Below, piece by piece: positions 45,047-53,270 of a stretch of DNA of 64,000 nucleotides (the stretch's first letter is position 1; the number at the start of each line of letters is the position of its first letter). Source of the DNA: Streptomyces shenzhenensis (GTDB lineage: Bacteria > Actinomycetota > Actinomycetes > Streptomycetales > Streptomycetaceae); assembly GCF_021462265.1 (NCBI RefSeq), contig NZ_JAJONF010000001.1:248001-312000 (forward strand), read 5' to 3'. The notes beneath the pieces were generated by a model that saw only the letters and a program-made list of their open reading frames with translations, made no database searches and was not told the origin of the DNA. The position numbers were made by a program, and so were the translations under genes.

Positions 45047-46861
45047 TCAGGACAGCACCGCTCCCGAGCTGAGCCGGTGCAGCCGGGCGTACGGCCCCTC
45101 GTGCCCGAGCAGCTCCGCGTGCGCGCCGTCCTCGACCACCCGGCCCTGGCCGAGCACCACGATCCGGGTGGCGTCCCGGACGGTCAGCAACTGGTGCGAG
45201 ATGACCACGGTGGTCCGCCCGGCCATGAGCCGGCGCAACGGCTCCATGATCCGGCGTGCCGAGCCGGCGTCGAGCCCGGCGGTCGGCTCGTCCAGAAGGA
45301 GCACCGGCGCGTCCCGGATCATCGCCCGGGCGATCGCCAGCCGCTGGCACTGCCCGCCGGAGAGCGTCCGGCCGCGCTGCCCGACGAGCGTGCCGTAGCC
45401 GTCCGGCAGCCGCTCGACGAACTCATGGGCGTCCGCGGCCCGCGCCGCCGCGACGATCTCCGCCTGCGTGGCCGTCGGCCGGCCGTAGGCGATGTTGTCC
45501 CGCACGGTGCCATGGAAGACGAGCGTCTCCTGCAGCACCACCGCGACGTTCTCCCGGACGTCGGACAGGCTGAGCTCGCGCAGATCGGTCCCGTCGAGAC
45601 GGACCGCACCCCGGTCCGGGTCGTAGAACCGCAACTGCAGCTTCGCGACCGTGGACTTGCCCGCCCCGCTCGTCCCGACCAGCGCCAGCGTCTGGCCGGG
45701 AGCCGCCTGGAACGACACGTCCGACAGCGCCCAGTCCGTCGTACCGGGATAGCGGAACCACACCCCGTCGAACTCCACCGCACCTCGCGCCCGGCGGAGC
45801 CGCCGCGCCCCGGCCGCCTCGGTCACCTGGGGCCGCTCGTCGAGCAGTTCGATGATCCGTTCCGCGGCGGCCGAGGCCGCGTAGAACGTGGTGCCGAGCC
45901 CGGACAGCCCGTGGACCGGGCTGTACAGCTTGCCGATCAGCGCGAGGAAGACCAGCAGGCCACCGAGCGTGAGCTGGCCCTGGGCCAGCTTCCAGGTGCC
46001 CAGGGCCAGCACCGCGAGGCCGCCGGTCACCTCCACGAACTCGACCGCGGGCTCGTACACCGCGTGGATCCGCGCGGAGGCCATCGCCGCCCGGAACCTG
46101 CCGGCGTTCTCCCGCTCGAACCGGTGCGCCTCCCATGCCTGCCGGTTGTACGCCTGCACGAGTACGACGTTGCCCAGCGTCTCCTCGGCGATCGCGCCGA
46201 GCGCCCCGCCGCGCCGCCTGCGCTCCCGTGAGGCGTCCTTGATCAGCCGCGAGAAGTGCCGGGCCGCGCCCCAGAACAGCGGTACGACGACCAGGGCGAG
46301 CAGGGTGAGGTCCCAGCGGAGGTAGAACAGCAGACCGAGGAACACGGCCAGCCGGATCACGTAGTACAGGGCGTCCGCGACGCCGGAGAGCAGGAACGCC
46401 TCCACCGCGTCGACGTCGCCCGTGATCCTGGACAGCACGTCCCCGAGCCGCCGGCGTTCGAAGAAGTTGAGCGAGAGTCCCTGGACGTGCCGGAACACCT
46501 CGGAACGCAGCGTGAGCAGGAAGCGTTCGCCGACCCAGGTGGACGTCACGTCGTCGGCGAAGCCGAGGGCGCCGGAGCACAGGACGAGGCCGAGGTAGAC
46601 GGGGGCGATCCACAGAAAGGGCCGCAGCTGCCGCGCCACCAGCACGTCGTCGACGACGAGCTTGAAGAGCCAGAGCTCCGCCGCGTCGACCGCCGGGGCG
46701 GTCAGGCTCAGCAGGACGAGCGGCACGAGCCAGCGGCGGCCGCCGCGGGTGTACGGCCAGAACCGCCGGAAGACCTCGCGCGGCGGGACCGGGGGAGCGG
46801 CCGCGACGACGGTGTCTGAGGGGTCGCCGGCCGACAGCAGACGCCGCAGCACATGCGCCAT
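45047..46861 (-). CDS. ABC exporter, fused membrane and ATPase domains
   Basis: 604 residues, a half-transporter that should dimerise. Six membrane helices at about 40-330, with the coupling-helix regions GLSLNFFERRRLGDVLSRITGD and EETLGNVVLVQAYNRQ. ATPase: Walker A LVGTSGAGKSTVAKL, Q-loop VVLQETLVFHG, signature LSGGQCQRLAIARAM, Walker B VLLLDEPTAGLD and the switch His in TTVVISHQL. The type IV exporter family moves lipids, drugs or peptides outward. A His/Asp-rich mini-protein gene lies 75 bp upstream on the same strand, so metal-related cargo is conceivable. Confidence 0.92.
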   Translation of the reverse strand: MAHVLRRLLSAGDPSDTVVAAAPPVPPREVFRRFWPYTRGGRRWLVPLVLLSLTAPAVDAAELWLFKLVVDDVLVARQLRPFLWIAPVYLGLVLCSGALGFADDVTSTWVGERFLLTLRSEVFRHVQGLSLNFFERRRLGDVLSRITGDVDAVEAFLLSGVADALYYVIRLAVFLGLLFYLRWDLTLLALVVVPLFWGAARHFSRLIKDASRERRRRGGALGAIAEETLGNVVLVQAYNRQAWEAHRFERENAGRFRAAMASARIHAVYEPAVEFVEVTGGLAVLALGTWKLAQGQLTLGGLLVFLALIGKLYSPVHGLSGLGTTFYAASAAAERIIELLDERPQVTEAAGARRLRRARGAVEFDGVWFRYPGTTDWALSDVSFQAAPGQTLALVGTSGAGKSTVAKLQLRFYDPDRGAVRLDGTDLRELSLSDVRENVAVVLQETLVFHGTVRDNIAYGRPTATQAEIVAAARAADAHEFVERLPDGYGTLVGQRGRTLSGGQCQRLAIARAMIRDAPVLLLDEPTAGLDAGSARRIMEPLRRLMAGRTTVVISHQLLTVRDATRIVVLGQGRVVEDGAHAELLGHEGPYARLHRLSSGAVLS

Positions 46862-46936
46862 GAGGGGTTCCTCGGAAACGGCCGTCCGGACGGGCCGGCC
46901 GCCTCGGCCGCCGGCCCGCTCAGCCTTCGGATGTGG

Positions 46937-47104
46937 TCAGTAGCGGTCGTGGTCGTCCCGGTCGTGCCGGTGACCGTGACCGTGGCGGTCGTCGTCGTGG
47001 TCGCGGCCGTGACCGTGGCGGTCGCCGTGGTCGTGACCGTGGTCGGACGAGTGGTGGTCGTGGTCCCGATGCCTGAACGGCATCAGGTTGCTGAAGACGG
47101 CCAT
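46937..47104 (-). CDS. 55-residue His/Asp-rich mini-protein, putative metal-binding
   Basis: 15 His and 13 Asp in 55 residues, arranged as HGH, DHDH and HGHGHRH runs after a short hydrophobic start MAVFSNLMPF. The ATG at 47104 follows GGGAGGAA, so the start is credible. The composition suits binding of Ni, Zn, Cu or Co, like bacterial His-rich metal stores. No Cys. It lies upstream of the ABC exporter in the same direction, perhaps with a common role. The coding DNA is itself repetitive (GTGGTCGTG-like words), so slippage could change its length. Confidence 0.6.
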   Translation of the reverse strand: MAVFSNLMPFRHRDHDHHSSDHGHDHGDRHGHGRDHDDDRHGHGHRHDRDDHDRY

Positions 47105-47221
47105 GGTGTTCCTCCCGGAAATTGCTTCACAGGGGGTACGGCCGGGGAGGGAGTTCGGATGGCGTTTTTCGGGACGAATCAGAAAACATTGCGGCCGTGT
47201 TCTACGTCTGCGCGCCGGTGG

Positions 47222-47252
47222 GGGCTGGTCGCGCCCACGCGGCGGAGCCGCA
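47222..47252. repeat. Dispersed palindromic intergenic element, copy A
   Basis: GGGCTGGTCGCGCCCACGCG then GCGGAGCCGCA, self-complementary in its second half (GCGGCGGAGCCGC). The same element occurs inverted at 54772-54804, in diverged form at about 63297-63331, and as the core of the 15895-16258 array. Always intergenic. A hairpin GCCCC-TTT-GGGGC follows about 25 bp downstream. The remaining 47105-47390 shows no gene. Confidence 0.7.
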
Positions 47253-47390
47253 CATTGACACAGCCCCGGGCCCCTTTGGGGCGCGCTGCCCAGCCGTGTC
47301 TCATACAGCCGCGGGCAGTCGTGCCTCCCCCAGTGCCTCAAGGGCCTGGGGGCACCCGGCGAGCGCCGGTGAGGGTCCCCACCCCCCGCC

Positions 47391-48194
47391 TCAGCCCAGA
47401 CGCGCGGCCAGCCCCCCGGTGCACCGCACCTCGTCCCCCGCGGTGATCAGCAACCCCTCCACGTCGGGCAGCGACTCCAGCCACGCCAACCCGGCCCGCG
47501 ACCCCATCGCGAACGCCGCCGTGGCCCAGCAGTCCACCCACGTCAGCCGCGGCCCCACCACCGTCACCGCCACCAGATCCGTCACGGCCGACTTCCCGGT
47601 CCGCGGATCGACGATGTGCGCGCCCCGCTCCGCCGTCCCCGACGTCGCGACCGCCAGTTCGCCGACCCCCGCCGCCGAGATCACCGCCGCCAGCCCACCC
47701 GGCCGCAGCGGATCGGCGATCCCCACCCGCCAGGCGCGGGTCGGCTCGGGCGCGCCGAACATCTGGACGTCCCCGCCGCCGTTCACGCTCACCCCGCTGA
47801 CCCCGGCCACCCGCCGGAGCGTGAGCGCCGCCCGCTCCACGGACCAGCCCTTGACGATCCCGGTGGGATCGAGCCGCCCCCGGTAGCGCGTGCTGAACCA
47901 GCCGTCGCTCACCCGTTCCGCCTCGGCCGCCAGTTCCAGCACCTCGGCGACCTCGGGATCGCACTCGGCGACGCCGATCTCCTCCCGCGCCAGCCGGGAC
48001 ACCTGGCTGTCCTCGCGGTAGGTGCTGAACACCTCGTCGACCCGGTGCAGCCCGGCGACCGCCTCGTCGAGGGCCGCCCGCACGGCGGCCGGATCCTCGC
48101 CGCGGACGTCGAAGGAGAAGACGGTCCCCATGACCTCCTCCGCGTGACGCACCGCGGCGGGAGCCTCCGCGGACTCCGCCACCGCCTCAGCCAC
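47391..48194 (-). CDS. apbE: FAD:protein FMN transferase
   Basis: 267 residues from GTG 48194. ApbE signatures: EEVMGTVFSFDVRG, DEVFSTYREDSQVSRL, DPTGIVKGWSVERA, VSVNGGGDVQMFG, ELAVATSGTAERGAHIVDPRTG (metal/FAD site) and DCWATAAFAMG. It attaches FMN covalently to a Thr in target proteins. Both FMN-binding proteins next door carry the target motif SGAT, so its substrates are at hand. Start overlaps the stop of the first FMN-binding gene. No lipobox is visible, so it may act in the cytoplasm or be exported by other means. Confidence 0.92.
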   Translation of the reverse strand: MAEAVAESAEAPAAVRHAEEVMGTVFSFDVRGEDPAAVRAALDEAVAGLHRVDEVFSTYREDSQVSRLAREEIGVAECDPEVAEVLELAAEAERVSDGWFSTRYRGRLDPTGIVKGWSVERAALTLRRVAGVSGVSVNGGGDVQMFGAPEPTRAWRVGIADPLRPGGLAAVISAAGVGELAVATSGTAERGAHIVDPRTGKSAVTDLVAVTVVGPRLTWVDCWATAAFAMGSRAGLAWLESLPDVEGLLITAGDEVRCTGGLAARLG

Positions 48195-49008
48195 CGGCCT
48201 GGTCCAGCGCCGACTGCAGGGACTGCTTGTAGCCGGTACTGGTGTAGGTGGCCCCGGAGACGGAGTCGATGGTGGCGTTGCCGGCCGCCACCGCCTCCTG
48301 GTTGAGCTTCGGGACGGAGAGCGCCGTCTTCTGGTCGCTGAGGCCGCCGCTGGGCGCCTGTACCGCCTCCGCCTTGGTGATCTTCCCGCCGGAGACGGTG
48401 ATCCGGACCTGGACCGGCCCGTACTGGGTCTGCGCGACCTGCCCGGTCACCGTCTTGGCCTGTGCCTGCGCGGACCCCGACGACGAGGACGAGCCCGAGG
48501 AAGAGGAGCCAGAAGAGGAGCCCGACGAAGAGGAGCCCGACGAAGACGCGCTCGCCTTCTTCAGCTTGTCCAGCGCCGACTGCAGGGACTGCTTGTAGCC
48601 GGTGCTCGTGTACGTCGCCCCGGAGACCGAGTCGATGTTCGCGCTCTGCGCCGCCACCGTCTCCTTGTTGAGCTGCGGCACCGACAGCGCGGTCTTCTGG
48701 TCGCTGGTGCCGCCCTTGGGCGCCTGGATCGCCTGGGCCTGGGTGATCTTCCCGCCCGCGACGGTCAGCCGGACCTGGACGACCCCGTACTGCGTCTGGG
48801 TCGCGTCGCCGTCCACCGTGGTGGCCCCGGCGGTCCCGGTGCCGCCCTGCGGCGACGCCTGCCCGGCCGCCGCGGCCGACGGTGCCGCGCCGGCCGCCGA
48901 CGTGGACGTCGGGTCCGACGACGGCTTCAGCGACAGCAGCAGCACGACACCGGACACGGTCGCCGCGGTGGCCAGCACCACACGCCTGATGGGGTGAGTC
49001 TTCCTCAT
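48187..49008 (-). CDS. FMN-binding protein with two FMN_bind domains
   Basis: 273 residues. N-terminal anchor PIRRVVLATAATVSGVVLLLSL, then two copies of an FMN_bind domain (about 65-148 and 185-272) joined by a Ser/Gly-rich linker (about 153-178). Each ends with DSVSGATYTSTGYKQSLQSA; flavinylation Thr is predicted at 132 and 254. The domains would sit outside the membrane and carry covalent FMN placed by ApbE, relaying electrons. The domain copies are nearly identical, indicating recent internal duplication. Operon with ApbE (overlap) and the ferric-reductase-like gene (46 bp). Confidence 0.9.
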   Translation of the reverse strand: MRKTHPIRRVVLATAATVSGVVLLLSLKPSSDPTSTSAAGAAPSAAAAGQASPQGGTGTAGATTVDGDATQTQYGVVQVRLTVAGGKITQAQAIQAPKGGTSDQKTALSVPQLNKETVAAQSANIDSVSGATYTSTGYKQSLQSALDKLKKASASSSGSSSSGSSSGSSSSGSSSSSGSAQAQAKTVTGQVAQTQYGPVQVRITVSGGKITKAEAVQAPSGGLSDQKTALSVPKLNQEAVAAGNATIDSVSGATYTSTGYKQSLQSALDQAGG

Positions 49009-49054
49009 CGTTCCCGAACTCCCGATTCCCTGGATTCCCGTGTGGTCCCGTCGC

Positions 49055-50437
49055 TCACATCTCGAACGACTCGTGATGGATGCGGCGGGCGGGCACCCCC
49101 GCGCCGCGCAGTGCTTCGTACACGCCCTGTGCGAACCCGGGCGGGCCGCACATGAAGACGTCGTGGTCGTCGATGTCCGGGATCTTCCGCTGGAGGTTCT
49201 CCGCGGAGATGTCCGGCCGCTCGCCCTCCGGGCTGTTGACCGCGTACATCAGCCGGGCCCCGCGCTCCTTGGCGATCTTGGACAGCTCGTCCCAGAGGGC
49301 GAGGTCCTGGGTGGTGTTGGCCCGGTAGAGCAGGGTCAGGTCGCCCGCGGCGCCGGGCAGCGTCTCGAACAGCGCCCGCATCGGCGTGATCCCGACGCCG
49401 CCCGCCACCAGCAGGACCTTGCCGCGGCTGCGCCGGGACGCGGTCATCGCCCCGTACGGTCCTTCGGCCCACACCCTGGTCCCGGGCCGCAGTTCGCGCA
49501 GCCGCGCGCTGTGGTCGCCGATCGCCTTGACGGTGATCCGCAGCATGTCGGGGCGAGGCGCCGCCGACAGCGAGTAGGGGTGCGAGCTGAACCGCATCCC
49601 GGGTGCCATGAACCGCCAGCGGAAGAACTGGCCGGCCTCCGCGCCCATCCGGTGCAGCTTGCGCCCGCCGATCAGCACCGACACGATACCCGGCGTCTCC
49701 TCGATGACCGCCTCGACCCGCATCCGGTGCCGCAGGTTGAGCCGCATCGGGGTGAGGATCCGGTACCAGACCACCAGCGCGGTGACCGCGCCGTACAGCC
49801 CGTACCAGAACGTCTTGGCCATTGGGGTGAGGGCGAAGTCGTTGCCGGTGGTGATCTGGTGCCAGAAGGTCAGGAACACCGCCGCGTAGGTGAGCAGGTG
49901 CACGTGGTACCAGGTGTCGTACGGCATCCTGCGCCGCACCGGGCCGATCGAGGTCAGGCCGATGACGACGAACAGGCCGGTCCCGATGGCGGCCTTGCCC
50001 ATGTCGGGGAGCTGGTTCACGGAGTCGACGGTCTGCTGGACGATGTCGTTGAGCGTCTTGCCGGCCTGCAGCGCGTAGCCCCACATGATGAGGAAGACGT
50101 GCGCGAAGACCAGGCAGAGCGTGTAGCGGCCGCTCATCGCGTGCCAGCGGGCGACGCGGTCGGAGCCGACCCGCCGCTCCAGCGCGGGCACCCGGGCCAT
50201 CTGGAGCACCACGAGAGCCATCAGATAGCCGGCCAGCAGGCCGGTGATCCGGCCCGCGTTGAGGATCTTGCCGTTCTGGTCGGCGATGGACGGTGTGTTG
50301 TCCCACCACAGCCACAGCACGGCCGCCGCGCCCGCCCATACGGCGAGCAGCAGCGGAACTGCCGGGGAGCGGCGCGGGCGGATGCGGCGCATCGTCTGTC
50401 GGCGGGCGGCACGTCCGCCTGCGAGCGTGGTGGTCAC
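49055..50437 (-). CDS. Ferric-reductase-like flavocytochrome (membrane heme + FAD/NAD(P) domain), copy 1
   Basis: 460 residues from GTG 50437 (GGAGGAACCC upstream). Six membrane helices (about 25-225) with likely heme-ligand histidines in VARWHAMSGRYTLCLVFAHVF and WYHVHLLTYAAVFLTFWHQ. Cytosolic part: FAD-binding RFSSHPYSLSAAP (RxYS-like), VWAEGPYGAM, then NAD(P)-binding LLVAGGVGITPMRALFE and VFMCGPPGFAQG. It should pass electrons from NAD(P)H through FAD and heme to the outer face, where the FMN-binding proteins lie. A homologue is encoded at 51021. Confidence 0.9.
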   Translation of the reverse strand: MTTTLAGGRAARRQTMRRIRPRRSPAVPLLLAVWAGAAAVLWLWWDNTPSIADQNGKILNAGRITGLLAGYLMALVVLQMARVPALERRVGSDRVARWHAMSGRYTLCLVFAHVFLIMWGYALQAGKTLNDIVQQTVDSVNQLPDMGKAAIGTGLFVVIGLTSIGPVRRRMPYDTWYHVHLLTYAAVFLTFWHQITTGNDFALTPMAKTFWYGLYGAVTALVVWYRILTPMRLNLRHRMRVEAVIEETPGIVSVLIGGRKLHRMGAEAGQFFRWRFMAPGMRFSSHPYSLSAAPRPDMLRITVKAIGDHSARLRELRPGTRVWAEGPYGAMTASRRSRGKVLLVAGGVGITPMRALFETLPGAAGDLTLLYRANTTQDLALWDELSKIAKERGARLMYAVNSPEGERPDISAENLQRKIPDIDDHDVFMCGPPGFAQGVYEALRGAGVPARRIHHESFEM

Positions 50438-50497
50438 GGGTTCCTCCGTAGGGAATTGACCCTTGGCCCACAGATACGTGCCGTACTGCCCGAGTGT

Positions 50498-51010
50498 TCA
50501 GAGACCCGCGGAGTCCAGTGCCGACTGGAGCGACTGCTGGTACCCCTCGCTGGTGTAGGTGGCCCCGGAGACCGTGTCGATGCTCGCGCTCTGTGCCGCC
50601 AGCGCCTCGCTGCGCAGCTGCGGGAGGGCGTAGTCGTTGATCTGCTGGTCCCGCGGGTTCTCCGACGGGTACTGCACCGCCGTGACGTCGGTGATCTTGC
50701 CGTTCTTGATGGTCACCTTCACCTGGACGGGGCCCCAGCGGGTCTGGACGGTGTTCCCGGTGACGGTCTTGGTGGCGGTGCTGCTGCTCCCGGACTTGCC
50801 GGACCCGCTGGACGTGCCGGACTTGCCGGACCCGCTGCTCGCGCCCGGCGAGGCGCTGGAACCGACCGACGGGGCGGGGGCCGCCGAATCGGTGATCACC
50901 GTCGGGGCGGTGTGCGGCTTCAGCGCCAGCAGCATCACTATCCCGGAGACGGTCGCGGCGCTCGCCAGCATGACGCGGCGCAGAGGACGGTTCTTGTTCA
51001 GTGCGTGCAC
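50498..51010 (-). CDS. FMN-binding protein with one FMN_bind domain
   Basis: 170 residues from GTG 51010. N-terminal anchor LRRVMLASAATVSGIVMLLAL, a Ser/Gly/Lys linker containing repeats of SGSGKSG, then one FMN_bind domain (about 83-168) ending SIDTVSGATYTSEGYQQS, with predicted flavinylation at Thr151. The anchor is closely similar to that of the protein at 48187, so the two arose by duplication. Placed between the two ferric-reductase-like genes. Confidence 0.9.
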   Translation of the reverse strand: MHALNKNRPLRRVMLASAATVSGIVMLLALKPHTAPTVITDSAAPAPSVGSSASPGASSGSGKSGTSSGSGKSGSSSTATKTVTGNTVQTRWGPVQVKVTIKNGKITDVTAVQYPSENPRDQQINDYALPQLRSEALAAQSASIDTVSGATYTSEGYQQSLQSALDSAGL

Positions 51011-51020
51011 GGCAGCGGCC

Positions 51021-52376
51021 TCACAGTTCGAAGGACTCGTGGTGGATACGGCGGTCGGGCACCCCGGCGGCGCGCAGCGCCCCGTACAGTTCCTGGGCGA
51101 AGGGGTGCGGACCGCAGATGTACACGTCGTAGCCGGCGAGGCCCGGGAAGTTCGCCCGCAGCGACTCCGCGGTCAGGGCGGGGCGCTCGCCCCGCGGGCC
51201 GTTGAGCGCGTACAGCACCTGGGCCCCGCGCCAGCGCGCGATCGCCTCCAGCTCGCTGCCCAGCGCCAGGTCCTCGGCGGTCCGTGCCCGGTAGAGCAGC
51301 GTGACGTCGCCGGGCAGGGTCTCGAAGAGCGCCCGCAGCGGCGTGACGCCGACGCCGGCCGCGATCAGCAGGGTCCGGTGGCTGCTCGCCCGGTCCGCGG
51401 TGAGGGCGCCGTACGGGCCCTCGGCCCACACCCGGGTGCCCGGGCGCAGCAGCGCCACCGCCGTGCTGTGGTCGCCGAGTGCCTTGACCGTGATGCGCAG
51501 CAGGTCGCCGCGCGGCGGCGCGGACAGGGAGTACGGAGTCGACGTGCGGCCCATGCCGTCGCCGCCGAAGAACCGCCAGCGGAAGAACTGCCCGGCCTGC
51601 GCGCCCAGTTCCCCGATCCGCCGGCCCTGGATGACGACCGAGTACACGCCGGGCGCCTCCTTCTGCACCGAGTGCACCCGCAGCTGGTGCCGCAGGTTGA
51701 GCCGCACGGGCGCCAGGATCCGGAACCACAGCACCAGCGCGGCGACCCCCAGGTACAGCGCGTACCAGAAGGCGGTGGCGACCGGCTTGCCGTTGAAGTC
51801 GTTGCCCAGCGTCAGCTGGTGGAAGAAGGCGAGGAAGACGGCCGCGTAGGTGAGCAGGTGGACGTAGTACCAGAACTCGTAGCTGGTACGGCGGCGCGCC
51901 GCGCGCATCGAGGTGATGCCGACGGCGAAGAGGATCACCGTGCCGGCGGTCGCCTTGAGCATGTCGGGGTAGTCCAGGACCACGGTCACCGTCTCGTGCA
52001 CGATCGAGGCGCGGTCCTGGGCCGCGTACCCGGCGAGGATCAGCACGACGTGGGCGACCAGCAGGCACACCGTGTACCGGCCGGCCATCGCGTGCCAGCG
52101 GGCGACCCGGTCCGAGCCGACCCGCACCTCCAGCAGCGGCACCCGGGCCATCAGGCCGACGAGCACCGCGCAGGAGTATCCGCACAGCAGGCCGGCGATC
52201 CGCCCGGCACCGGTCAGCCAGCCCGCCGAACCCACGACGGAGCCGGTGTCCGACCACCACAGCAGGACCACGGCCGCCGCACCGGCCCACAGCAGGGCGA
52301 GCACGGCACCCGCGGGGGAGCGGCGCGTGGCCACGGGGACGGCACGTGCCGTACTCCGTTCGTCCACGGTCGTCAT
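51021..52376 (-). CDS. Ferric-reductase-like flavocytochrome, copy 2
   Basis: 451 residues, same layout as the protein at 49055. Membrane helices with VARWHAMAGRYTVCLLVAHVV and FWYYVHLLTYAAVFLAFFHQ; cytosolic FAD/NAD(P) part with TSTPYSLSAPPRGDLL, VWAEGPYGAL, LIAAGVGVTPLRALFE and VYICGPHPFAQE. Both end RIHHESFE(L/M), marking them as paralogues. First gene of the minus-strand module, starting 46 bp from the response-regulator repeats, so it is the gene most directly exposed to regulation. Confidence 0.9.
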   Translation of the reverse strand: MTTVDERSTARAVPVATRRSPAGAVLALLWAGAAAVVLLWWSDTGSVVGSAGWLTGAGRIAGLLCGYSCAVLVGLMARVPLLEVRVGSDRVARWHAMAGRYTVCLLVAHVVLILAGYAAQDRASIVHETVTVVLDYPDMLKATAGTVILFAVGITSMRAARRRTSYEFWYYVHLLTYAAVFLAFFHQLTLGNDFNGKPVATAFWYALYLGVAALVLWFRILAPVRLNLRHQLRVHSVQKEAPGVYSVVIQGRRIGELGAQAGQFFRWRFFGGDGMGRTSTPYSLSAPPRGDLLRITVKALGDHSTAVALLRPGTRVWAEGPYGALTADRASSHRTLLIAAGVGVTPLRALFETLPGDVTLLYRARTAEDLALGSELEAIARWRGAQVLYALNGPRGERPALTAESLRANFPGLAGYDVYICGPHPFAQELYGALRAAGVPDRRIHHESFEL

Positions 52377-52421
52377 GAGTCGTGTCCTTTCTCCGGTCAG
52401 GCCGCCACTGTGCCGCCCGAA

Positions 52422-52477
52422 CTTCTGAGCACCTTCTGAAGCGGCACCGTCTGAACCGGCTCAGAGGAAACTCAGAG
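52422..52477. promoter_or_regulatory. Paired 11-bp-spaced direct repeats, probable response-regulator binding sites
   Basis: CTTCTGA at 52422 and 52433 and CTCAGAG at 52460 and 52471 form two direct-repeat pairs, each with 11-bp spacing and in opposite orientation (TCTGA versus TCAGA). A further GTCTGA lies between, at 52449. OmpR/PhoB regulators bind just such tandem repeats one helical turn apart. The block lies between the reductase module and the regulator gene and can control both. Confidence 0.7.
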
Positions 52478-52526
52478 CGCACGGGGCCACTCCTTGCTTC
52501 CGGAAGGAGGGATGCTGGTAGACGCG

Positions 52527-53270
52527 ATGAACACGACCCGCTCCGGCCGCCCCGCCCTCACTCGCCCTGACGGCACCCCGCTCCGCGTTCTCGTCGTCGA
52601 CGACGACCCCGACCTCGCGGAGGTCCTCACCGGTGCCCTGCGCTACGAGGGCTGGGAGGTCCGCGCGGCCGGCGACGGTGCCGGTGCGCTGACCGCGGCC
52701 CGGGAGCTGATGCCGGACGCGGTGGTTCTGGACGTGATGCTCCCGGACACCGACGGCTTCGCCGTGCTCCGCTTGCTGCACGGGGTCAAGCCGGACGTAT
52801 GTGTGCTCTTCCTCACCGCCCGGGACGCCGTCGAGGACCGCATCGCCGGCATCACCGCGGGCGGCGACGACTACGTCACCAAGCCCTTCAGCCTGGAGGA
52901 GGTGGTCGCCCGGCTGCGCGGACTGCTGCGCCGGGCCGGCATGGCCCGCCAGCAGGAGGAGGACGGCCCCCGGCTGGTCGTCGGCGACCTGACCATGGAC
53001 GAGGAGGCCCGCGAGGTGACCCGGGCCGGCGAGCTGATCGAGCTCTCCCCGACCGAGTTCGAACTCCTCCGCTTCCTGATGCGCAACCCGCGCCGCGTCC
53101 TCAGCAAGGCGCAGATCCTCGACCGCGTCTGGTCCTACGACTTCGGCGGCCGCGCCCACGTCGTCGAGCTGTACATCTCCTACCTGCGCAAAAAGGTGGA
53201 CGTGGGCCGTGAGCCCATGATCCACACGGTCCGCGGCGCCGGGTACGTCCTCAAACCGGTGACCAAATGA
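52527..53270 (+). CDS. OmpR/PhoB-family response regulator
   Basis: 247 residues from ATG 52527. Receiver: VLVVDDDPDLAEVL, phospho-acceptor Asp69 in AVVLDVMLPD, LFLTARDAVEDR and Lys119 in YVTKPF. Winged helix: LSPTEFELLRFLMRNPRRVLSK and AHVVELYISYLRKKV, ending GAGYVLK. Earlier starts exist (ATG 52512, TTG 52494); GGAAGGAGG lies at 52502-52510, too near 52512 and rather far from 52527, so the start is uncertain. Overlaps the kinase gene by 4 bp and faces the flavin/heme module across the repeats at 52422. Confidence 0.92.
   Translation: MNTTRSGRPALTRPDGTPLRVLVVDDDPDLAEVLTGALRYEGWEVRAAGDGAGALTAARELMPDAVVLDVMLPDTDGFAVLRLLHGVKPDVCVLFLTARDAVEDRIAGITAGGDDYVTKPFSLEEVVARLRGLLRRAGMARQQEEDGPRLVVGDLTMDEEAREVTRAGELIELSPTEFELLRFLMRNPRRVLSKAQILDRVWSYDFGGRAHVVELYISYLRKKVDVGREPMIHTVRGAGYVLKPVTK

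Noticed and set aside
45047-46861. ABC exporter as partner of the NRPS cluster
   Set aside because: It is 38 kb away, on a separate transcript, and the cluster has its own MFS exporter.
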